Source of the DNA: Candidatus Kapaibacterium sp.
Lineage (GTDB): Bacteria > Bacteroidota > Ignavibacteria > Kapaibacteriales > UBA4661
Assembly: GCA_025455065.1 (NCBI GenBank)
Contig: JALONG010000051.1
Coordinates: 1 to 45,188, forward strand
Direction of reading: 5' to 3'
DNA: 45,188 nt
Below the pieces are notes generated by a model that saw only the letters and a program-made list of their open reading frames with translations, ran no database searches and was not told where the DNA came from. The first letter of the stretch is position 1. Each line of letters begins with the position of its first letter. Positions 8,236 through 17,247 of this stretch are shown here, one piece after another. A program made the translations under genes and the position numbers.

Positions 8236-9919
8236 TGCGTCGGTAAGTGATACCGTACTTGACTCGGCAAGCGATACTCTGAGCCGTGTGCGAAGCATTA
8301 TTGCCAGCGTGGACAGGTTAGACGAAGTTGTAACCGTAGAAGAAATTTCTCCGAGAATGTTTGCGGAATCGCATTCCGAGTCGGGTTCCAGTGCTGTTGC
8401 GTTACCGTCGTTGCTGGTTGATGAGAGCGGTATTCGCCACACTCTCGACTGGGCAAATGCGACACCGCCCTATCTTTTGCCCGATTGTATTGCGCTCCAG
8501 ACCGAAACGCTTTTGGCGTGTGTCTTTGCGCGGCTCGGGAACTGGGAGCAAGTCCACGCCCTGCTCGCAAACCAGCATACGGAACTGTATGCGGAATTTG
8601 ATGTCGTGAATCGGTTGCAAAATGCTATTCCCTTAGCGCCAGTTCTGAAGCCGCACCATATCCGATTTGCTGATGATACTAAGCCGGAATTTGAGCAGTA
8701 TCGTCAGTTGCATAATGCTGCCATAACGCTCCATTACGGCACGTATAGCAACGCTGATAGCTCTGATGATAGTGAACGTGGTTTGAACGAGATTGTGAAT
8801 TTCTACGAATGTGCCTTGCAAGCCGCTCCCAGTGTGGCACATATGGCTTTCACGACGTTGCATTACGCGACACTTTTGCTTGATGTGGGCGAACCAGAAA
8901 AAGCAGATGCTCTCTTGCAAACCGCTCTACAAGCTGCTTTCGGTGAAACTGCTTTCGGTGAAACTGCGAAGTTTGCGCTCAAGTCCGTACAAAATAGTGC
9001 GTGGCTTGCACAGCTTACGGTGCCTTACGACGAGGCGCGGCTTGAACGGCTTAAAACTCAACTTTGGGAAACGCTTCAGTTCTACGAGCGCAGTGGACAA
9101 AGCCTGCAAGCCGCCTTGGTGCTGGTGGATGCGTCGCAGATTGCAAATTATTTGAACAGTTTTTCGGAATCGCTGGGCTATATCAGCAAGGCAATTCACA
9201 TCCTCGAACACGAGGAACTACCGGAGCTTTTGGGAACCGCGTTCTATCGCAAAGGTACGCTGCTTTTCACGTGGGCAAAGCAGGGCGAGGGCAATCCGCA
9301 GTTCTACAAACCCGCGATGCAGGCATACCAAGACACACTCAAGATTTTCGACCGCGACACCGCACCACAGCTCTTTGCCGACGTGCATCATCATCTTGGT
9401 GTGATTTATTCCGAAATGCCCGACGACCCGCAAAAACGCCACATCTGGGCGGCACTATCGAGTTCCTCCTTCAAAGAAGCACTCAATTTTTACACCAAAG
9501 AAGCGTATCCTTACCAGTACGCTATGGTCTGCACAAGCATCGGCAATGCGTTCACGAAATATCCCGAAGGCGTTCGCACCGACCACTACGAAAAAGCAAT
9601 CGAATACTACCGCGAGGCTCTCACCGTGCGCTCTGCGAAGGATTATCCCGAAGAGCGTGCGCTCACGCTGCTGAATTTTTTGGAAGCAAGTTGGTACGTC
9701 TCTCAAGGAACTCAAGCCAATGAAGCACAAAATGAAGCGCAGAATAGAGCGTGGAGCGAAGCCAACGAAGCCCATTACCAAGAGATGCTCCGCGCTGCCG
9801 ATGAAATCCCGCGCCTGACCGCAAGCCCACATTTGGTGCAGGAAGCAGAGCAGCATCGAAAAAATCTGGATATGCTCAAAGCAGCTATCCAAAACTCAAG
9901 CAGTATAACGCCGTTGTAG
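8210..9919 (+). CDS. TPR-repeat protein of the hydrogenase locus
   Basis: The 569-residue protein is mostly helical with tetratricopeptide-like pairs, most clearly in the second half: GTAFYRKGTLLFTWAKQ, AMQAYQDTLKIFDRDTAP, LFADVHHHLGVIYSEMP and YEKAIEYYREALTVR. It has no signal peptide or membrane helix. TPR proteins act as scaffolds; I recall TPR genes in other group 2a hydrogenase operons, so a role in assembling or anchoring the enzyme is likely but not shown here. I chose the ATG at 8210 (MLSIFVQTN), overlapping the previous gene by 26 bases. A small in-frame duplication (AFGETAFGETA) occurs near 8936-8970 and an Ala/Glu/Asn-rich stretch near 9715-9775. Confidence 0.8.
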   Translation: MLSIFVQTNASVSDTVLDSASDTLSRVRSIIASVDRLDEVVTVEEISPRMFAESHSESGSSAVALPSLLVDESGIRHTLDWANATPPYLLPDCIALQTETLLACVFARLGNWEQVHALLANQHTELYAEFDVVNRLQNAIPLAPVLKPHHIRFADDTKPEFEQYRQLHNAAITLHYGTYSNADSSDDSERGLNEIVNFYECALQAAPSVAHMAFTTLHYATLLLDVGEPEKADALLQTALQAAFGETAFGETAKFALKSVQNSAWLAQLTVPYDEARLERLKTQLWETLQFYERSGQSLQAALVLVDASQIANYLNSFSESLGYISKAIHILEHEELPELLGTAFYRKGTLLFTWAKQGEGNPQFYKPAMQAYQDTLKIFDRDTAPQLFADVHHHLGVIYSEMPDDPQKRHIWAALSSSSFKEALNFYTKEAYPYQYAMVCTSIGNAFTKYPEGVRTDHYEKAIEYYREALTVRSAKDYPEERALTLLNFLEASWYVSQGTQANEAQNEAQNRAWSEANEAHYQEMLRAADEIPRLTASPHLVQEAEQHRKNLDMLKAAIQNSSSITPL

Positions 9920-9971
9920 CAAATGCAGCCAAGTAACGGAACGCACCCGAACACTCAATCCACCACGCCCA

Positions 9972-10325
9972 ATGCACGAAGTTTCTCTGGTCAATAGTAT
10001 TTTTCGTTCCATCGAATTAGAATTCCCCAAGCAAGACGTAGAGCGCGTTCGGGGGATTTTTATGCGCGTGGGATTGCTCTCAAATGTGGAACCCGTCTTG
10101 ATGCAAAGTGCTTTTGCTGCCGTCATCGAAACCGAATCTGCATTTCGACAAGCCACGCTGCACGTGGAGGTGTTGCCGATTCTTGTTCACTGCGCTGAAT
10201 GTGATAAAACCTCGCTCGTCGAAAATTACAAGTTTGTTTGCGCTTGCGGCAAACCTAGTAATAACATCGTGCAAGGTACGGAATTGCTTATTCACAAAGT
10301 AGAGTTCGCGCTTGATGACGATTGA
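9972..10325 (+). CDS. hypA: Hydrogenase nickel incorporation protein HypA
   Basis: This 117-residue metallochaperone delivers nickel to HupL together with HypB. It begins MHEVSL, giving the conserved nickel ligand H2 and E3. The structural zinc site has C74 and C77 (CAEC) and then C90 and C92 (CAC). The second pair is C-x-C instead of the usual C-x-x-C, one residue shorter than normal. The remaining family signature is seen at the end (NIVQGTELLIHKVEF). It lies between the TPR gene and hypB and fits the locus. Confidence 0.93.
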   Translation: MHEVSLVNSIFRSIELEFPKQDVERVRGIFMRVGLLSNVEPVLMQSAFAAVIETESAFRQATLHVEVLPILVHCAECDKTSLVENYKFVCACGKPSNNIVQGTELLIHKVEFALDDD

Positions 10326-10382
10326 CGCACAAAGCCGCTAACGCACAAAGTCGCTACCGCACAAAGCAACTATGCGGCTTTG
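10325..10382 (+). repeat. Three 16-bp tandem repeats with a hairpin between hypA and hypB
   Basis: Three imperfect copies of ACGCACAAAGCCGCTA lie at 10325-10340, 10341-10356 and 10357-10372. CAAAGCCGC of the first copy (10330-10338) is complementary to GCGGCTTTG at 10374-10382, so the transcript can fold a 9-bp stem enclosing the other copies. It sits right after the hypA stop codon. Confidence 0.7.
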
Positions 10383-10438
10383 CGACTAATGACAAATCAT
10401 TGAACCAATTACCTCCAACGAACCAATCACTCATTGCC

Positions 10439-11200
10439 ATGTCCACACCGCACACGCACAAGTCCAATCGCGCGCCAGTTGGCGCGGTACAGTGCGAAAA
10501 CACGTCGCTAAATTTGCTCAAGGCAAACGATTTTGTTGCCAAAACTATCCGCGACCGAATGGCAGCGCAAAGCACGCTCGTCATCAATATCACCTCGTCG
10601 GCAGGGAGCGGTAAAACTACGCTCATGCAAGCAACGGCGGCGCGTTTGAAGGATACGCTTTCGATGGCAGTGTTGGTAGGCGATCTCGAAACCGAGCGCG
10701 ACGCAATTCGCATCCGCGAGGCAGGTGTGCCGTCGCTGCAAATCGTAACGGGCGGTATCTGCCACTTGGAAGCACAAATGGTGCTTCAGGCAATGGATCA
10801 TATCACGCTCGAAGGTGTGGATTTATTGTTCATCGAAAATGTGGGCAATCTCGTTTGCCCAGCCGCTTTCGACCTCGGTGAGGACTACCGTGTAACGCTT
10901 ATCGCCACAACCGAAGGCGACGATAAGCCCAAAAAATACCCGCGAATGTTTCTGACAAGCGAGGTGATGCTCATCTCGAAGGCAGACTTACTGCCTTACG
11001 TACCGTTTTCGGTGGAGGCGGTGGTGCAAGACGCACGCGAGGTAAATCCTGACATTCACGCTATTACCGTGAGCAGCACAAGCGGCGTGGGGATTGATGA
11101 ATGGTGCGAATGGCTTTTGGAGCGAGTCCGAGAAAAAAAAGGAAGCGACGAAAGCAATGATAGCGTAGTATTCCTAAGCAAGCAACTAGGCTCCATGTAA
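10439..11200 (+). CDS. hypB: Hydrogenase nickel incorporation GTPase HypB
   Basis: The 253-residue SIMIBI GTPase powers nickel delivery by HypA. The P-loop is SSAGSGKTT (53-61), the metal-site residues are C108-H109 in GGICHLEAQ and C140 in GNLVCPAAFDLGE, and the guanine-recognition motif is SKAD at 180-183. The N-terminus lacks both a histidine-rich nickel store and the CxxCGC high-affinity site, so nickel storage must lie elsewhere (the permease in this locus has a His-rich loop). I chose the ATG at 10439; the longer reading from 10322 passes through tandem repeats and is not conserved. The C-terminal ~25 residues are variable. Confidence 0.95.
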   Translation: MSTPHTHKSNRAPVGAVQCENTSLNLLKANDFVAKTIRDRMAAQSTLVINITSSAGSGKTTLMQATAARLKDTLSMAVLVGDLETERDAIRIREAGVPSLQIVTGGICHLEAQMVLQAMDHITLEGVDLLFIENVGNLVCPAAFDLGEDYRVTLIATTEGDDKPKKYPRMFLTSEVMLISKADLLPYVPFSVEAVVQDAREVNPDIHAITVSSTSGVGIDEWCEWLLERVREKKGSDESNDSVVFLSKQLGSM

Positions 11201-11237
11201 GCAACTCACTAAGCCCTAACCAAGCAATTTCTTCGCT

Positions 11238-13844
11238 ATGCCCACAGCACACATTCATATCGGCGGTATCGTTCAAGGTGTCGGCTTTCGTCCGTTTATC
11301 TTCCAGACCGCACAGCGTCTGGGATTGAAGGGGTGGGTGTGCAACACAAGCGATGGTGCGCATTGCAGGGTAAGCGGCTCGGAAGCGAGTATTTATCAGA
11401 TGTACAGAGCCTTAGTCGAGTCGCCGCCGCCACTTGCGGTGGTAACCTCGCACAGCCTTGACTTCCGTGATGAGGAGGTGTTTGAAGGATTTCGGATTAT
11501 TGAAAGTACCTCCGAACTCTTGCCAAACCTCATTCTCACGCCCGATGTGGCAATGTGCGCCGACTGCCGCGCAGAACTCCATGACCCCGCAAACAGGCGG
11601 TATCGCTATCCGTTTATCACTTGTACGCAGTGCGGACCGCGCTATTCCATCATCACAGGACTGCCTTACGACCGCCCGCAAACGACGATGCAGGATTTCC
11701 CGATGTGTGCCGATTGCGAAGCGGAATACCACGACCCCACCAATCGGCGGCATTACTCGCAGACCAATAGCTGTGAGGCTTGCGGAATCACGATGCAACT
11801 CATGCGCTCGCTGAAGGACGAAGATGGCCACAGCTATGACGACGAACTCATCAGTACCGATACCAAAGAAATCCTTCGCAAGACTGTTGAATACTTGCGA
11901 GAAGGGCATCTTGTTTCGGTAAAGGGTGTGGGCGGTTTTTTGGTCTTGGGCGATGCCGCAAACAGCACAGTAATCGAAAAAGTGCGCGAACACAAAGACC
12001 GTAATATAAAGCCATTAGCCGTGATGTATCCCACGATGGAAATGCTCGAAGCTGACGCATTTGTCAGCGACATCGAACGAGCAGAACTGGAATCGCCTGC
12101 TGCGCCGATAGTGATTCTGCGGGTTCGCCCGGAGACCTTATCAGGACTTGCTCCGTCGGGTATTGCTTTTGGTGAAATTGCGCCGCATTTGGAGTCCATT
12201 GGTGCAATGCTGCCCTATGCACCGCTCTACGACTTGATTGCACGAGATTTTGGCAAGCCGCTCATTGCCACCAGTGATAACGAAAAGGGCAAGACGATTG
12301 CCTACGAGAATGAAGATGCACTCGACCTTTACAGCGAACTTGCGGAGTACACTATCGTTCACGACCGCGATATTTGCTTGCCGCAAGATGATTCTGTTGT
12401 GCGGTTTACCGGCACCTCGACCAGAATGCCTACCACAAAAACAAGCGAAACGAACGAAGTATCCGAAAGCCTGTACAACACGCACCGTATCGTCATGCGT
12501 CGTGCGCGGGGCTTTGCGCCGGCGTTCATCCAGCAATCGCTTCGCACCGCCGGTGCATTGCCAGAGAGCTTGTCAATCCTCGCGTTTGGGGCTGATGTGA
12601 AAAACACTTTCACACTGCTAGACCGTGGGAACGTTCATCTGAGCCAGTTTTTAGGCGACCTACAAAACTATGGATCCCAAAGTACCCAAAAACTCGTGCT
12701 TACATCGGTTCTCACGACGCTGCAAGCCTCACCCACAACGATTCTCGTTGATGAGCATCCGGAGTATTACTCGACTGCCTTAGGCGAAGCAGTAGTTTTG
12801 ACCGGCAGCGACGAACCTTTTGCGGCGCACTGTAACGGTGCGACAGTTGTCAAAATTCAGCACCACATGGCGCACTGCGCGGCTGTGCTGGCGGAAAACG
12901 ATCTCCATATCTCCGCAATCGAAGACACAGAGCCGGTTTTGGGCGTAGTCTGGGATGGAATGGGATATGGCATAGACAAAAACGGCGACAAACGCCATAA
13001 AATCTGGGGTGGCGAGTTTTTTCTCTGCAAGCGAGCAATGGGGCAGCACGGGACAATGGAACGAGTTGGGCATCTGGCAACGTTTCCGCATCTGCAAAAC
13101 AATCTCATGGCGTTTTACGGTAAAATACCAGCATTTGCCTTGTTGCACGACGAGCCAGAGGTGCTGGAACTGCTACGACCCAGTTTTCTCAACTACGAAT
13201 GGCAAGCGAATGTGAACGCTGTTTCTCATCCAACGGGAATCGCAAAAACACTACGTAGTTCCAGCGTTGGCAGGCTTTTCGATGCCGTTGCTGCATTGCT
13301 GCGTGTGTGTGAGTGCAACAGTTTTGAAGGTGAATCGGCAATGCTTGTCGAGGCAGCGGCTGGTCGCTTCTTTGCAAAAAATGGCTATAATGCGCTTGAA
13401 TACACGGGTTTGGCACAATGGCAATTTGCCGGAGAATCCGAAACGGAAGCTAGAACGGAAGCTAGAACGGAAACCGGAACGATAAGCGGAACGAAAATCG
13501 TACCGCCGCCGTGTAGCACACTCGTGGTTAAGCCACTACTGCTGGCAATTGTGCGTGGTTTTCGAGCTGGAGCGAGTGTGGAAGAGCTTTCTGCGCTGTT
13601 TCACGTCGAGCTTGTGGGCGCAGTGCTGGCAATGGCGCGCTTTGTCGCAAAAGAACATAATATTCGCGGTGCGATGAAGGTAGCATTTAGCGGCGGCGTA
13701 TTCCAAAATGCAGTCTTGGTAGAGCTGCTTGAGCGTCAGCGTTCAAGAGCATTTCAGCCGTTTTTTCACCAACAACTTTCGCCCAACGACGAAAATATCT
13801 CCTTCGGGCAGCTGATGTATCATCTGAATTTTCAGCCCAGTTAA
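11238..13844 (+). CDS. hypF: Carbamoyltransferase HypF
   Basis: The 868-residue enzyme makes the cyanide ligand precursor from carbamoyl phosphate and passes it to HypE. Domains in order: acylphosphatase (VQGVGFRPF, 12-20, with N36), two zinc fingers (C107-x2-C110, C129-x2-C132, C157-x2-C160, C179-x2-C182, exactly the family spacing), a YrdC-like domain from ~210, and a Kae1/TobZ-like domain with KIQHHMAHCAAVLAE, VWDGMGYGIDK and the final SGGVFQNAVLVELL. It is longer than the usual ~750-800 residues partly because of a variable Glu/Ala/Arg/Thr insert encoded by 12-bp repeats at about 13437-13490. Everything needed for activity is visible. Confidence 0.96.
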   Translation: MPTAHIHIGGIVQGVGFRPFIFQTAQRLGLKGWVCNTSDGAHCRVSGSEASIYQMYRALVESPPPLAVVTSHSLDFRDEEVFEGFRIIESTSELLPNLILTPDVAMCADCRAELHDPANRRYRYPFITCTQCGPRYSIITGLPYDRPQTTMQDFPMCADCEAEYHDPTNRRHYSQTNSCEACGITMQLMRSLKDEDGHSYDDELISTDTKEILRKTVEYLREGHLVSVKGVGGFLVLGDAANSTVIEKVREHKDRNIKPLAVMYPTMEMLEADAFVSDIERAELESPAAPIVILRVRPETLSGLAPSGIAFGEIAPHLESIGAMLPYAPLYDLIARDFGKPLIATSDNEKGKTIAYENEDALDLYSELAEYTIVHDRDICLPQDDSVVRFTGTSTRMPTTKTSETNEVSESLYNTHRIVMRRARGFAPAFIQQSLRTAGALPESLSILAFGADVKNTFTLLDRGNVHLSQFLGDLQNYGSQSTQKLVLTSVLTTLQASPTTILVDEHPEYYSTALGEAVVLTGSDEPFAAHCNGATVVKIQHHMAHCAAVLAENDLHISAIEDTEPVLGVVWDGMGYGIDKNGDKRHKIWGGEFFLCKRAMGQHGTMERVGHLATFPHLQNNLMAFYGKIPAFALLHDEPEVLELLRPSFLNYEWQANVNAVSHPTGIAKTLRSSSVGRLFDAVAALLRVCECNSFEGESAMLVEAAAGRFFAKNGYNALEYTGLAQWQFAGESETEARTEARTETGTISGTKIVPPPCSTLVVKPLLLAIVRGFRAGASVEELSALFHVELVGAVLAMARFVAKEHNIRGAMKVAFSGGVFQNAVLVELLERQRSRAFQPFFHQQLSPNDENISFGQLMYHLNFQPS

Positions 13845-13863
13845 TAAAAAACGACACATTCAT

Positions 13864-13974
13864 AGGACTTACGAAAAAAGCCAGAGCAAGGAGCTAAAAC
13901 CCCTTGTTAAATAAAGACTTACGGAACAAGGAGTTTCAACCCCTTGCTAATCCATACTTTTTTTCGTAAGTCCT
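13864..13974. mobile_element. MITE-like inverted-repeat element between hypF and hypC
   Basis: AGGACTTACGAAAAAA at 13864-13879 is an exact inverted match of TTTTTTCGTAAGTCCT at 13959-13974, bounding a 111-base element. Inside, a second GACTTACG copy begins at 13916. Two similar units of the form CAAGGAG-N-AACCCCTTG (about 13886-13907 and 13927-13946) can each fold as a small CAAGG/CCTTG hairpin. There is no coding potential. The perfect 16-bp ends and duplicated interior fit a non-autonomous mobile element; it could also act as a terminator. Confidence 0.7.
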
Positions 13975-14001
13975 CATTCATTCACTATTCACACAATTAC
14001 T

Positions 14002-14307
14002 ATGTGCCTCGCAGTCCCCGGAAGAATCGAACGCATTGATATGCGTTTTAATGGTATGGTTCGTATGGCAAAAGTTATTTTTGGCGGCATCAGTAAGGAA
14101 GCTAGTTTAGAGATGGTTCCGCACGCCAAAGAAGGCGACTACGTTCTCGTCCACGTGGGCGTAGCCATCAGTGTTGTGAACGAAGAAGAAGCGCAAAAGA
14201 CCTTCACGTATTTGAAAGAAACGGGTGAGTTCGACGAGCTTCTGCCCGAAAACTACGACGCACCACCGAGTGTTTTGGCGGGTTCTGCGCTGTATTCAAA
14301 GAATTGA
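14002..14307 (+). CDS. hypC: Hydrogenase assembly chaperone HypC
   Basis: The 101-residue protein carries the Fe(CN)2CO unit with HypD and hands it to apo-HupL. It begins MCLAVPGRIE with the essential C2, and H51 is in YVLVHVGVAISVVNEEEA, the standard HypC core. The C-terminal ~25 residues (from ~76) extend beyond short HypC proteins. hypD follows 34 bases later. Confidence 0.95.
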   Translation: MCLAVPGRIERIDMRFNGMVRMAKVIFGGISKEASLEMVPHAKEGDYVLVHVGVAISVVNEEEAQKTFTYLKETGEFDELLPENYDAPPSVLAGSALYSKN

Positions 14308-14341
14308 CGAATTGATTTCCGACGTTTATTGACCCAACACT

Positions 14342-15451
14342 ATGAAATACCTTAGCGAATACCGCGACCCCGAACTCGTCGGGCAATATTTGAACGAGTT
14401 GCACAAAACCGTTACGCAGACGTGGACAATTATGGAAATCTGCGGCGGGCAAACACACAGCCTTGTCAAACACGGGCTGCTTGCCATGATGCCGAGTGGC
14501 ATCAACATGGTGCACGGTCCGGGCTGTCCGGTGTGCGTTACGCCACTGAATTTGATTGACAAAGCGGTCTATCTGGCAGAGGAGAAGCGGGTGATTCTTT
14601 GCTCCTTCGGGGATATGATTCGCGTTCCCGGCTCGAAAAAAAGCCTGCTTGAAGCCAAAGCGGGCGGCGCAGACGTGCGGATACTGTATTCGCCGCTGGA
14701 AGCCGTTGAAATCGCCGTGAGCAATCCTGACCGCGAAGTGGTATTTTTTGCTGTCGGTTTCGAGACGACTGCACCCGCAAATGCCCTGTCGGTGCTGCAC
14801 GCAGAGCGTTTGGGGCTGAATAACTACTCAATACTTGCCTCCCACGTGCTGGTTCCGCCGGCAATGGCGGCAATCATGGACGACGAAGAGGCGCGGATAC
14901 AGGGCTTTTTGGCAGCCGGTCATGTCTGCACAATCATGGGCATCCACGAATACGAGCCGCTTGTGGAGCAGTACAAGGTTCCGATTGTGGTTACGGGCTT
15001 TGAGCCGGTGGATATGCTACACGGAATTTTGATGACCGCTCGCCAACTCGAACGTGGCGAAGCAAAGCTCGAAAACCAGTACACGCGCGTTGTCCAGCCC
15101 GATGGCAATCCAGATGCACGAGCCGTGATTGAGAAAGTATTCTGTGTGAGCGACCGCGAGTGGCGCGGCATCGGGACGATTCCCACAAGCGGCTACGAAG
15201 TGCGCTCCGAATATGCTGCCTTCGATGCGAATGTGAAGTTTGACGTTCACATCACAAAAGCTCCGGAGTCAAGCGATTGCATCGCCGGACAAGTCCTTAA
15301 AGGACTCAAAAAGCCGCATCAATGCTCGCAGTTTGGCAAATCTTGTACGCCGATTTCGCCACTTGGTGCGCCGATGGTCTCCAGCGAAGGTGCGTGCGCG
15401 GCATATTATCATTTCTCGCAAGCGGCTTCGGAAGAGCTGCAAGAAGCGTGA
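14342..15451 (+). CDS. hypD: Hydrogenase Fe-cyanide/CO assembly protein HypD
   Basis: The 369-residue iron-sulphur protein assembles the Fe(CN)2CO unit with HypC and HypE. Conserved motifs are EICGGQTHSLVKHG (C34), HGPGCPVCVTP (C62, C65) and the C-terminal cluster cysteines C313, C328, C335 and C352 (SDCIAGQ, HQCSQFGKSC, EGACAAYY). Length and all motifs are normal. The ATG at 14342 directly follows the hypC region without a clear ribosome site, as for most genes here. Confidence 0.96.
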   Translation: MKYLSEYRDPELVGQYLNELHKTVTQTWTIMEICGGQTHSLVKHGLLAMMPSGINMVHGPGCPVCVTPLNLIDKAVYLAEEKRVILCSFGDMIRVPGSKKSLLEAKAGGADVRILYSPLEAVEIAVSNPDREVVFFAVGFETTAPANALSVLHAERLGLNNYSILASHVLVPPAMAAIMDDEEARIQGFLAAGHVCTIMGIHEYEPLVEQYKVPIVVTGFEPVDMLHGILMTARQLERGEAKLENQYTRVVQPDGNPDARAVIEKVFCVSDREWRGIGTIPTSGYEVRSEYAAFDANVKFDVHITKAPESSDCIAGQVLKGLKKPHQCSQFGKSCTPISPLGAPMVSSEGACAAYYHFSQAASEELQEA

Positions 15452-15506
15452 AGGTGCTTGTCGTATTTTTCATTTCCATCGTACTTTTATCTGTTTCCCA
15501 TACACT

Positions 15507-16091
15507 ATGAAACTCAACAGCAAAACTACCACTGTCGTATTATTCATCGTTGGTATGCTTTTGCTACCGCTTTCTGCACAGCAGATGCAACCGTCGTCGG
15601 CACCACAGACTACGATGCCGGAGCATCACGCCACACCCGCTGCCAAGCATGACATCATCGAAGAAGTAAAGGAAATTCACGGTGGGGCGGGACAGTTTGT
15701 TGTGGCGGGATACCGCATGGGGCAACGCGCCGTGCAGCAAGTGGGAGCGCAGCCGGGAGCCTTCACGCTGCTTGTGCCGCACTACTGTCCCTCAGAGGTG
15801 CAGTGGTCCTGCATTGTGGACGGACTGCAAGCAGCCACGCACACGATTTTAGGCAAACTTAATTTGGAGCGTATCGCTGCGGCACAACAGGAAATGCGGA
15901 GCGTTGTTACAAACCGAAAAACAGGAACGCAAGTAATCGTTAGGCTTGCAGAGCCGTTTCTCAAAAAATATTTGAATACGCCTATGGAGCAGTTAGAAAC
16001 AAAAGGGCGCGAAGTCGCATCGTTGAACGACGAAGACATTTTTGTTATCGAAACCACGACCTCAAGCGTTGCGTGGCAGGTGACAGCATAG
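15507..16091 (+). CDS. Exported FmdE-like protein in the hyp operon
   Basis: The 194-residue protein starts with a signal peptide (hydrophobic 9-24, cut near SAQQ), so it acts outside the cytoplasm, unlike the hydrogenase. The rest resembles the FmdE family (formylmethanofuran dehydrogenase subunit E-like): HGGAGQFVVAGYRMG (58-72) aligns with the family motif HGHxCPGxxxGYR, and SCIVDGLQAATHTILGKLNL (101-120) with CxxDAIQxxTGCTxGKGNL. In the first motif the second His and the Cys, usual metal ligands, are Gly here; C94, C102 and H112 remain. It sits between hypD and hypE. A role in metal handling or sensing for the locus is inference; catalysis seems unlikely. The ATG at 15507 was preferred to a longer reading that overlaps hypD. 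Confidence 0.6.
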   Translation: MKLNSKTTTVVLFIVGMLLLPLSAQQMQPSSAPQTTMPEHHATPAAKHDIIEEVKEIHGGAGQFVVAGYRMGQRAVQQVGAQPGAFTLLVPHYCPSEVQWSCIVDGLQAATHTILGKLNLERIAAAQQEMRSVVTNRKTGTQVIVRLAEPFLKKYLNTPMEQLETKGREVASLNDEDIFVIETTTSSVAWQVTA

Positions 16092-16114
16092 CAAACAACA
16101 AAGGTACGTAAATA

Positions 16115-17194
16115 ATGACCACACCACAAAAACTCTCCATGCAGCTTCAATGCCCGATGCCGCAACTTGATTTCGACATCATCACACTTGGGCATGGCTC
16201 CGGTGGCTTGCTCACGCACAAACTCTTGGATTCGGGCGTGTTTGATGTGTTGAAAAATCCATTGCTTGACGCACGGCACGACGGCGCGGTGTTTCCCGTG
16301 GAAGCCGCACAACGACTTGCTTTTACGACTGATAGTTTTGTGATTGCACCGATTTTTTTTCCGGGTGGCAACATTGGCGAGATTGCCGTTTTTGGTACGG
16401 TGAACGATCTTGCGATGTGCGGAGCAATCCCGCGCTATATCTCGCTTGCGTTTATTATCGAAGAAGGGCTGCCGATGACAGAATTTTGGGAAGTGCTGCT
16501 GGGCGTGAAGTCCGCTGCCGAGCGGGCGGGCGTACACGTCGTTACGGGCGACACGAAAGTCGTTGAGCGCGGCAAGGGCGACAAAATTTTTATCAACACT
16601 TCCGGTATTGGCATAGTCCACGAGCAAGCATCTATCAGCCTTTCACGGGTTGCTGTGGGCGACAGTATCATCCTTAGTTCCAGCATTGCAAACCACGGCA
16701 TAGCGGTTATGGCAGAGCGCGAAGGATTGCAGTTTGAAAGTACCATCACGAGCGATACACGTCCGCTCAACCATGCTGTGAAGCGACTTCTGGATGAATT
16801 TGGTGCGAGCATCCACCTTCTACGCGACCCCACACGCGGCGGCGTGGCGACGACGCTGAACGAAATCGCCCGCGACACGAAACTCGGCATCAACATCCGC
16901 CAAAAGCCCATCGCTATTGACGAGCAGGTCTATGGCGTGTGCGAGATTCTGGGCTTGGACCCGCTTTATGTTGCCAACGAAGGCGTTTTTGTTGCAATCG
17001 TAGCGGCAGACGCAGCAGAGGCAGTCGTGGAGCGGCTTCGGGGTGAACTCGGCAGCGAGATTGGCGGACACGAAGCAGCGGTAATTGGCGAAGTTGTAAG
17101 CGAGCATCCGCGCCAAGTCGTACTGCAAAGCCGCATCGGTGGTAGGCGCGTGGTGAGTATGCTGGTTGGCGAGCAACTGCCGCGAATTTGTTGA
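16115..17194 (+). CDS. hypE: Carbamoyl dehydratase HypE
   Basis: The 359-residue enzyme receives a carbamoyl group from HypF on its C-terminal cysteine and dehydrates it to thiocyanate for the cyanide ligands. The AIR-synthase fold is recognised by ITLGHGSGG (23-31), the DTRPLNHAVK and LRDPTRGGVATTLNEIA motifs, and the C-terminal end PRIC with the essential C359. The protein is of normal length and complete. It starts 23 bases after the FmdE-like gene. Confidence 0.95.
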   Translation: MTTPQKLSMQLQCPMPQLDFDIITLGHGSGGLLTHKLLDSGVFDVLKNPLLDARHDGAVFPVEAAQRLAFTTDSFVIAPIFFPGGNIGEIAVFGTVNDLAMCGAIPRYISLAFIIEEGLPMTEFWEVLLGVKSAAERAGVHVVTGDTKVVERGKGDKIFINTSGIGIVHEQASISLSRVAVGDSIILSSSIANHGIAVMAEREGLQFESTITSDTRPLNHAVKRLLDEFGASIHLLRDPTRGGVATTLNEIARDTKLGINIRQKPIAIDEQVYGVCEILGLDPLYVANEGVFVAIVAADAAEAVVERLRGELGSEIGGHEAAVIGEVVSEHPRQVVLQSRIGGRRVVSMLVGEQLPRIC

Positions 17195-17247
17195 AAGCCG
17201 AAAAAAGGCGCTCTGAAGGCAAGCAATTTCCTTCTCTCCAATCACCC

